NCBI GenBank assembly: GCA_031281025.1
Contig: JAITFY010000011.1
Span: 1 to 45,567 of the forward strand
Direction of reading: 5' to 3'
Origin: Treponema sp.
Lineage (GTDB): Bacteria; Spirochaetota; Spirochaetia; Treponematales; Breznakiellaceae
Length of the DNA stretch: 45,567 nt
Position numbers and translations under genes: made by a program. The notes beneath the pieces were generated by a model, which did no database searches, was not told the DNA's origin, and saw nothing but the letters and a program-made list of their open reading frames with translations. This document shows, one piece after another, positions 39,378-45,567 of the stretch; positions within the stretch are counted from its first letter, which is position 1; every line of letters starts with the position of its first letter.

Positions 39378-40391
39378 TTACTGCAATTTTCCAATTACCC
39401 TGCCGCACCATTCGTCAAACTCAATGTCTTCAAATTGCAATTCCGGGTGTGCCAGAACATTGGCGATCGTCATTTTTAAGCCTTCGTCGGCACGAACCTT
39501 TGCGCAAAATTCCGGGACTAACCGTTTTAGTTTTGTATTGTCAAAAACAACTGAGTTGGCCTTGTCTCCAAGCAGGCTCCCATGGAAATCGTAAAGGCCT
39601 TTGGAATGTTTATCCAGAAAACTGCTTGCGATATGGACAGCGTTTAACTTTACATTTAAGGCATCGGCGATTATTTGATAGATTTGGTTCCATGTAACGC
39701 TTTCGTCGGACGTGATATGCACGGCTTCTCCTATTGCATGGATATTTCCCATGAGCCTTGTAAACGCATAGGCAAAATCACATGAATGGGTCAATGTCCA
39801 TAAACTTGTGCCGTCTCCGTGGATAATTACGGGTTTGCCGTCCAGCATTCTTTTTGCCACCTGCCAGCTGCCCCTGGAGCCATGAACCCCAAGCGGGATG
39901 TACCGCTCATCATAGGTGTGGCTGGGCCGGACTATGGTTACAGGAAAGCCGGATTCGCGGTATTTAACCATAAGGTTTTCTTCACATGCGATTTTGTTCC
40001 GGGAATATTCCCAAAATGGGTTGGCAAGGGGTGTGCTTTCAGTAACAAGATAAGAAGAAAGCGGTTTTTGATACGCAGAAGCTGATGAAATAAAGATAAA
40101 CTGTCTGCATAAACCGTTAAAAATATCAAAATCTTTTTGAATATGTTCTGGAACAAAAGCGATAAAGTCGGCAACTACATCAAAATACCCGCCGTTTAAT
40201 GTTTTTTCCAATTTTTCCCGAATTACGTGTGTTTCTTCGTTTCTTATGTCGCACTGGATTTGCTTTACATTGGGAAATTCGCTTTTACGGTTTCCCCGGT
40301 TTAAATGATATATTTCCCAGCCCAGATCAGGCGCCAGCCTGGAAATTGCAGCGGAAATGATGCCTGTTCCTCCGATAAATAACGCTTTCAT
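39378..40391 (-). CDS. NAD-dependent epimerase/dehydratase (extended SDR)
   Basis: A 337-residue Rossmann protein. Nucleotide-binding motif GGTGIIS (7-13), HLNRGNR at the second strand end, DVVADFIAF, the active-site ISSASAY and the YSRNK pair (YxxxK), and a substrate-domain segment RPSHTYDERYIPLG. The family acts on nucleotide sugars or related diols; the substrate cannot be stated. It has its own good promoter and stands alone. Confidence 0.85.
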   Translation of the reverse strand: MKALFIGGTGIISAAISRLAPDLGWEIYHLNRGNRKSEFPNVKQIQCDIRNEETHVIREKLEKTLNGGYFDVVADFIAFVPEHIQKDFDIFNGLCRQFIFISSASAYQKPLSSYLVTESTPLANPFWEYSRNKIACEENLMVKYRESGFPVTIVRPSHTYDERYIPLGVHGSRGSWQVAKRMLDGKPVIIHGDGTSLWTLTHSCDFAYAFTRLMGNIHAIGEAVHITSDESVTWNQIYQIIADALNVKLNAVHIASSFLDKHSKGLYDFHGSLLGDKANSVVFDNTKLKRLVPEFCAKVRADEGLKMTIANVLAHPELQFEDIEFDEWCGRVIGKLQ

Positions 40392-40411
40392 AATCGCCCC
40401 CTTTTGGTATC

Positions 40412-40439
40412 ATTTTAATGTATGGGTGGTAATTGTCAA
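40412..40439 (-). promoter_or_regulatory. Promoter of the epimerase gene
   Basis: On the - strand, TTGACA (40439-40434), a 16-bp spacer and TAAAAT (40417-40412), 20 nt before the ATG; GGGGG is the ribosome site. Confidence 0.6.
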
Positions 40440-40512
40440 TAAGAAATAATATACTACCAGCAATTCTGATGTGATAGTAATAACACCTAAAAAATATATT
40501 GTTTCCTGACAT

Positions 40513-40656
40513 GCAGTCGGCGCAAAGCCCTTGCCGGTTCCGGACGGATGTGGCGGTTATTTTCGCACTGTTATTTTAAATATAAATTGACATTCAAACT
40601 TGTGGCGAGCTAGCTGTCACACCGAATGTCACCGGCAAGGGCTTTGCGCCGCCTGC
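40513..40656. mobile_element. MITE-like inverted-repeat element
   Basis: Perfect 20-bp inverted repeats at 40519-40538 and 40631-40650 (GGCGCAAAGCCCTTGCCGGT and its complement), extended with mismatches to about 26 bp. The 92-bp interior has no ORF but a nested 8-bp inverted repeat (40589-40596 / 40624-40631). The GC-rich arms contrast with the AT-rich surroundings. Size and shape fit a miniature inverted-repeat element or a long structured RNA. No clear target-site duplication is visible. It is the main content of the 418-bp gap between the epimerase gene and the large gene at 40810. Confidence 0.55.
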
Positions 40657-40701
40657 TGAGCAGTGATCATAATTAATGTAGTGCATGCTTACAATAACAA
40701 C

Positions 40702-40730
40702 TTTTCAAACAGTTTATGGTATATTATAGT
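40702..40730 (+). promoter_or_regulatory. Weak candidate promoter before the large surface-protein gene
   Basis: TTTTCA (40702-40707), 17 bp and TATAGT (40725-40730); an overlapping TATTAT at 40722 is an alternative -10. Transcription from here would start about 20 nt before the terminator hairpin. Confidence 0.3.
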
Positions 40731-40755
40731 AGGAGATGGGAAATAGCCGATATTA

Positions 40756-40800
40756 AAGAGTATATGCCATAAAACGGCATATACTCTTACTTCTTTTTTA
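40756..40800 (+). terminator. Terminator/attenuator hairpin 10 nt before the large gene
   Basis: AAGAGTATATGCC, a 7-nt loop (ATAAAAC) and GGCATATACTCTT form a perfect 13-bp stem, followed by ACTTCTTTTTTTAG. It has the form of an intrinsic terminator ending 9 nt upstream of the ATG at 40810. It either ends a short upstream RNA or attenuates the large gene. Confidence 0.75.
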
Positions 40801-40809
40801 GTGGTTTTA

Positions 40810-43800
40810 ATGAAGAAACTTTGTGTGTTTTTTATACTTTTTGTTTTTCTCGGTTCTGCGGCTTGGGGGGAGGAGTATACGTGGACTGGTGTTGAAGATA
40901 ATCAATGGACAAACCCGGAAAACTGGATTGATGAAGATGGGGATGTGCCGGATAGTTATCCGGGGGAAAATCCTGATGCTATTGCGATATTTGAAAATTC
41001 CGCCAATGTTTCTTTAGATGATTTTCTGCCGGAATTGTTGGACGACCTAATAGTTGATACTGGCGTAGCTCTTACACTGATTGCCGGTAATGCTTCTGGT
41101 TTTGATGCAAACGCTCTGACTATTGATGGAACTCTTAATCTGGAGGGTGGCAATTATTCCATTACAAATGTAATAACAGTTGGCAGCGATGGGGTTTTAA
41201 ACCTTGGGGCACAAGGAATCACAGCAGGTACAATCAATAACGATGGAATAATTGATCTGGGATCACATAGTATAACAGCAGTTACAATCAATAATAATGG
41301 AACATTGCGTCTTGTTGGAGATTCAAATCAATTTGGTAACCGTACATCAATGGGCGGAACTGTTGAGTTTACCGGCATTGGCGACATGCTCGCAGGCATT
41401 TCTATATTTGATGATTTGTTAATAACAGGTGGAGACAGAGTTGCGCCTGCTGCGATAACAGCAATTAACATTACTGTTACAAATTCCGGCTCATTGGATA
41501 TGGACAATGAAACTCTAAATGTTTCGGGAGATATAACCGGCTTCATATCAGATATTGGCACCTTGAATTTAACAGGCGCCGGTTCACAGGTTATTAATTT
41601 TGGCGAGAATACCACAATTGATACACTGAATAAAACAGTTGCTGGATTAGCCGTAATCAATGACGTGTTGACTGTAACAGGAAATGTTCATGTAACAAAT
41701 GGAACATTAACACTGGGAGATGATTTTGAAACAACATCTCTTGAGATCTTTGGAGGAACGGTTAACCTTGAAGGCGCAGACAACGATATAACCAGCGTAT
41801 CTATAGGCTCTGGAACCTTTAATCCAGGTGGTTCTCTTTCAGTGTTATCATTGGAAGTTTTAGGCGCTGCAGTAATAACCAACGGAACATCATTGGCAGT
41901 AACAGATCTTAATATTAGTAATGCTTCCGCTGGATTAACAGGAGAAGTGCAGTTTGGCGGCGGCAGAGTAACGTTGCCAGATGTTTCGAATATTGTAATA
42001 ACCGGAGTAAACGGAACAACAGGAGCGTTAATTAGCGGGGATAAAACCATTACGATCTCTACTAATGGTACAGTAACACTTGGAACAATAACTGGCACAG
42101 GAGAAAGGTCCTTATCTCTTGCTGGCAGTGGTAATTTTAACAGCGGAGGTAATAGTTTCACTGATGTTACAGTAGAATCAGGAGCAGATATAACGCTGGA
42201 AGGCAATGCTTTAACGTGCGGTATTCTTGATAATAATGGAACATTAACTCTTGAGACACAAATTATATCTGTAACAGGTGCGATAACTAATGATGGAACT
42301 ATTAATGCCGGGACACAAGTTATTACAGCAGAAACAATAACTAATAATGCAAGTGGAACATTGATACTTGCCGGGAATGCAAATCAACTGTTGTTACCAG
42401 GTGTTCATGCATCGATGGGTGGGACAGTTGAGTATATTGGCAATGGTTTAACGCTTGCAGGTATTACAACATTTAATAATTTGCTGATAACAAGCGGAAC
42501 TAGAGATGTAGCTGCTGCAATAACTGTTCATGATACAGCGGAAATCTACTCGGAAATCAATGCAGATTCAATAAATATTGCCGGTGCTGCCACCATTGGC
42601 GCGGATATCACCACAAGCGGAGTGCAAACATACAATGGGACATTAACGCTCACTGCGAATGTCGTAACATTTGAAGGAAGCGAAGTTAATTTTGTAAATA
42701 CAGTTACGGGGCAGGATATAACTGTTATTTCTGCGGGAAATTTTACAGTAGGAGCCGGAGGGCTCGAAGCATCAGGAACAATTGATTTAACAAGTTCGAC
42801 AGGCGGAATCAGCCAGGCAGGAATTATAACTGCGGATACACTGATTGCCGGCGCAGATGACGGTATCAATTTGGAACTGAATAATAATGCCGCACAGGTT
42901 AAGCTTGTCAATTTAACGACAGGTTCAATTGTTTACAATAGTAATCGTTCTGGTGATGTTACAATAACAGCGTTTAACGATGCGGCTGGCGAGCCTGTTG
43001 AAATAACGGTTTCCGGAAACCTTGTTGTCGATACTGTTGATACTACAAACGGAATAAGTTCTTTGGATTCTCTTACCCTTACAGCCAATAGTATCAGTCA
43101 TGTTGCCGGAGAAATAATAGCTGCCGATAGCATCAATCTCTATCTGGAAGATGAAACGGGTATGGAGTTTTTGGAGTGGACAAGTACAACTGAAAGTATT
43201 TTTATCAATACCAGAACAGAAAAAAACATTGTATATGGCTCTAGTAATCCAATACCAGGTGCGGTTTGGATTAATTCCGCTGTTCCCGGTTCTTGGGATC
43301 GTCTTGTATTAAACAGCAGCGGTAATGCAAATATTTTTATTGTTAATGTTGGAGTTACCAGCAGAATTCTCACGGCTATAAACAATGCTGCCGGAGATGG
43401 GTTTATCCAAATTAGAGGCAATTATGATTCATCTGCTGCTCTTGTTCTTGAACCTGGCGCTTTCGGAGTGCAGTTAGACGCCGGGGCAAATGTTGTTTTG
43501 CAGAATACACTCTTTAACCTGTCTGCTCCAAACAGGAATTTAACTTTGTTAGGTGTTAATCAAACCAATGCTTCGATTACTGCAGCAGGTATTTCGCTTG
43601 GAGGAACGATAAACGGAACATCGCCGGGTAATAATTCTTTAACCCTTGATGCTTCCTATGCAGCAAGTGATAATATTTCTGTAACAGGGGATGTGGGGAA
43701 TTTAGTCAGATTAGGGGATATAACCATAACGAATAGCGGCATTTTTTCTCTAACTTCTTCTGCGGACATTCAATTGTCTGGCAGTTTTAGACAGCAAAAC

Positions 43801-45567
43801 AGCGGGGGTACTGGAAGCAGCAATCTTGAATCAAGCATTACTACAACAGGCGGCACGGGAGAAACAATCAGTTTTGATAATCGTGTTATACTCGCAGCGC
43901 CCACTGTAACTTTTACAGGTTCAACCGGAAGTTTAGTTCGTTTTGGAAATACTGTAACAGGGCATGAGATACCTCGTGTTTTGGCAGTGGATACGGCAAA
44001 TGCCCGCTTTGAAAACGATGTTGGTGTTGGTATAGGCGGCAACATTGCAAGCGTAGTTGTTGACGGAGATAGTACGATAAGCGGGAATATCACTACCACA
44101 GCGCCCGCTGGTCAAACCTATAATGGTGCAGTAATACTCGCTGCAAACGTAACCTTTACAGGTTCACCTGCAAGCGCCGTTCGTTTTGGCGGTACAGTAA
44201 ACAGCGCCGCCGTTGAGCTTCCGGCTCCCCCGATTCCGCGTGAATTAACGATAGCAAATAACGCGTCGGTTGAATTTAATCAGGCTGCCGGTGGTGAGAA
44301 TCCTTTAGCCAGTGTAACGGTAACTGGCACAGCCGCGATAAGCGCAAATATTACCACCACAGAAGAGCAGGACTACGCCGCTGTAAATTTATTCGGAGTT
44401 ACACGAACATTAACATCGACAGGCGGATATGTTAGTGCAAGTGGTGTCGTCTCGGGAGATGCAGGTGTAATTGTACGCGCTTCGCAGGGTATAACCATGA
44501 GTGCAGCCAATACATTAAGCGGAGATGTAACGCTGGAGAATAACCAAACAGGACAGGCTGTAGATGGAGATATACAGTTCAATAATGCCTCAGACAACAT
44601 AAACTTGATAGCGCATAACGATACCATTGAAGGTATAATTGATATAGAACATGATGGGCTGTTAAGTATTGCCGGTGTATCTTCCAGAGAAGGCGAGATA
44701 ACCCTTAAAGGTACAGAAGGCATAGTAATTGGGAGCAGTATAAATACTTCCAATGGGCAGGTTATTGCAGATGTTAACCTTGAATCGGCAGATGGAGATA
44801 TTACAGGTAACGGTGTGATAACCGCAGGCAAATTGACAATAACCGCCGGCGGTTCAATCGTATTGTCAAGTGAGTTAAATAATGTTGTTACATTGGAAAT
44901 ACCGCAAGCCGGCGGCGATGTAGAATTTGTTAATAACGGTGTACTTACAGTTAATGCAATAAGTACAGCCGAAAATGTAGAAATAACGGCAATAAGCGGA
45001 GATATTATAATAAGCGGCAATATAGGTTCAAGTACCACAAGTGTTGGAATAGTAAAAATTGTTTCCGGAAATGCTCAGAACATCAGAATAGATTCAACAG
45101 GCAGTATAAATAGTTATAGCTTAATACTAATTGCCGGTGAAGATGATGATTCGACAGGTATGGTTACTATAAATGGCAATATAACAGTTGAAAGTCCTGA
45201 CGGTCAGATAGGTGATTGTTACGGGAATGCCGCATTACATATAAGGGCCGGAACATTTGAAGGAAGCGGAGATATTACTCTTGAAAATGACGGTTGGGTT
45301 TGTGCGGATCTGCTTGAATTATTTGATTTCGGTGGCGATATTTCTCCACAGCATATTCATTTTCATTCCCGCAATCATATTGTTTATAGTAATAGAGCCA
45401 GTTCATATTTTGGTACATTAATTCCAGATGGTTATTTATACATCAACGCAGAAAATGAAAATTTGGGTGATGACTTACAGATTATATCCAGAGGAGACAG
45501 GAGTATTTTTGTTGTTGATATTCCGGTTAATAGCCTTAATCAGGCAAATACCAGAAATGTTACACTT
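40810..45567 (+). CDS. Very large secreted beta-repeat surface protein (3' end outside window)
   Basis: The frame is open from ATG 40810 to the window edge: 1,586 codons without a stop. It starts with a signal peptide (MKKLCVFFILFVFLGSAAWG). A YTWTGVEDNQWTNPENW segment follows, the W-G...W-x-x-x-x-NW motif seen at the start of many autotransporter-like and other spirochaete beta-strand repeat proteins. The rest is rich in Thr, Ile, Val, Asn and Gly in short strands (such as INNDGIIDLGS, INNNGTLRL), as in a right-handed beta-helix. Two longer repeats are visible: ASMGGTVEYIGNG-like blocks at 41345 and 42410, and VTFTGSxxSxVRFGxTV blocks at 43908 and 44150. No Shine-Dalgarno is clear. A role as adhesin or surface-layer protein is inferred; the C-terminal export domain is not visible. 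Confidence 0.85.
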   Translation, partial: MKKLCVFFILFVFLGSAAWGEEYTWTGVEDNQWTNPENWIDEDGDVPDSYPGENPDAIAIFENSANVSLDDFLPELLDDLIVDTGVALTLIAGNASGFDANALTIDGTLNLEGGNYSITNVITVGSDGVLNLGAQGITAGTINNDGIIDLGSHSITAVTINNNGTLRLVGDSNQFGNRTSMGGTVEFTGIGDMLAGISIFDDLLITGGDRVAPAAITAINITVTNSGSLDMDNETLNVSGDITGFISDIGTLNLTGAGSQVINFGENTTIDTLNKTVAGLAVINDVLTVTGNVHVTNGTLTLGDDFETTSLEIFGGTVNLEGADNDITSVSIGSGTFNPGGSLSVLSLEVLGAAVITNGTSLAVTDLNISNASAGLTGEVQFGGGRVTLPDVSNIVITGVNGTTGALISGDKTITISTNGTVTLGTITGTGERSLSLAGSGNFNSGGNSFTDVTVESGADITLEGNALTCGILDNNGTLTLETQIISVTGAITNDGTINAGTQVITAETITNNASGTLILAGNANQLLLPGVHASMGGTVEYIGNGLTLAGITTFNNLLITSGTRDVAAAITVHDTAEIYSEINADSINIAGAATIGADITTSGVQTYNGTLTLTANVVTFEGSEVNFVNTVTGQDITVISAGNFTVGAGGLEASGTIDLTSSTGGISQAGIITADTLIAGADDGINLELNNNAAQVKLVNLTTGSIVYNSNRSGDVTITAFNDAAGEPVEITVSGNLVVDTVDTTNGISSLDSLTLTANSISHVAGEIIAADSINLYLEDETGMEFLEWTSTTESIFINTRTEKNIVYGSSNPIPGAVWINSAVPGSWDRLVLNSSGNANIFIVNVGVTSRILTAINNAAGDGFIQIRGNYDSSAALVLEPGAFGVQLDAGANVVLQNTLFNLSAPNRNLTLLGVNQTNASITAAGISLGGTINGTSPGNNSLTLDASYAASDNISVTGDVGNLVRLGDITITNSGIFSLTSSADIQLSGSFRQQNSGGTGSSNLESSITTTGGTGETISFDNRVILAAPTVTFTGSTGSLVRFGNTVTGHEIPRVLAVDTANARFENDVGVGIGGNIASVVVDGDSTISGNITTTAPAGQTYNGAVILAANVTFTGSPASAVRFGGTVNSAAVELPAPPIPRELTIANNASVEFNQAAGGENPLASVTVTGTAAISANITTTEEQDYAAVNLFGVTRTLTSTGGYVSASGVVSGDAGVIVRASQGITMSAANTLSGDVTLENNQTGQAVDGDIQFNNASDNINLIAHNDTIEGIIDIEHDGLLSIAGVSSREGEITLKGTEGIVIGSSINTSNGQVIADVNLESADGDITGNGVITAGKLTITAGGSIVLSSELNNVVTLEIPQAGGDVEFVNNGVLTVNAISTAENVEITAISGDIIISGNIGSSTTSVGIVKIVSGNAQNIRIDSTGSINSYSLILIAGEDDDSTGMVTINGNITVESPDGQIGDCYGNAALHIRAGTFEGSGDITLENDGWVCADLLELFDFGGDISPQHIHFHSRNHIVYSNRASSYFGTLIPDGYLYINAENENLGDDLQIISRGDRSIFVVDIPVNSLNQANTRNVTL

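Noticed and set aside
44373-45038. 221-codon frame on the - strand, and similar - strand frames from 41328 onward
   Set aside because: All are antisense to the large open + strand gene and have low-complexity Pro/Ser/Val composition.

Overview
The window reads as a chromosomal stretch of a treponeme-type spirochaete, most likely a gut or plant-biomass-associated relative of the termite-gut treponemes. The basis is gene content: two Msp/Tpr-like outer-membrane proteins, two DUF115 motility-associated glycosyltransferase-like proteins beside a very acidic repeat protein, a Gld-like ABC operon with a DUF4340 protein, PEGA proteins and many lipoproteins. No rRNA or other species marker is present, so the species is not determined.

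Region 1 (1-15.3 kb) is a xyloglucan / beta-glucan degradation locus on the + strand. It holds the 3' end of a GH42 beta-galactosidase, a GH74 xyloglucanase, a 980-residue modular lipoprotein without catalytic domain, two Msp-like beta-barrels, two adjacent GH5 (subfamily 4-like) endoglucanases, an Ig-like lipoprotein and a third GH5. Six of these proteins have a signal peptide ending in a Cys (lipobox-like). This suggests an envelope-anchored enzyme and glycan-binding set working with two porin-like barrels rather than a SusC/SusD pair. A YoeB toxin with an internally shortened YefM-type antitoxin sits in the middle on the - strand. A 13-C homopolymer lies in the leader of the GH74 gene.

Region 2 (15.3-28.8 kb) is mainly housekeeping and signalling: an orphan hisF, epmA and murD (- strand), a DUF2804 gene, a membrane GGDEF diguanylate cyclase, RNase Z, a four-gene Gld-like ABC operon, a degenerate GGDEF protein divergent from a Memo-family gene, and a YbjN-like secreted protein.

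Region 3 (28.8-40.4 kb) is mostly on the - strand. An acidic repeat protein is followed by two overlapping DUF115 genes; the first DUF115 frame lacks a canonical start for its conserved N-terminus and meets a TTTGGGG slippery heptamer. Then come a DivIC/FtsB-like gene (+), smpB, a PEGA plus formylglycine-enzyme-like protein, a PEGA protein, a LysM/M23 peptidase coupled to a 2[4Fe-4S] ferredoxin, a small membrane protein (+) and a SDR epimerase.

Region 4 (40.4 kb to the end) starts with a 420-bp gap holding a MITE-like inverted-repeat element and a strong terminator hairpin placed just before the start codon of a very large secreted beta-repeat protein. That gene stays open to the window edge (at least 1,586 codons). 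No tRNA, rRNA, CRISPR array or intact insertion sequence was found.
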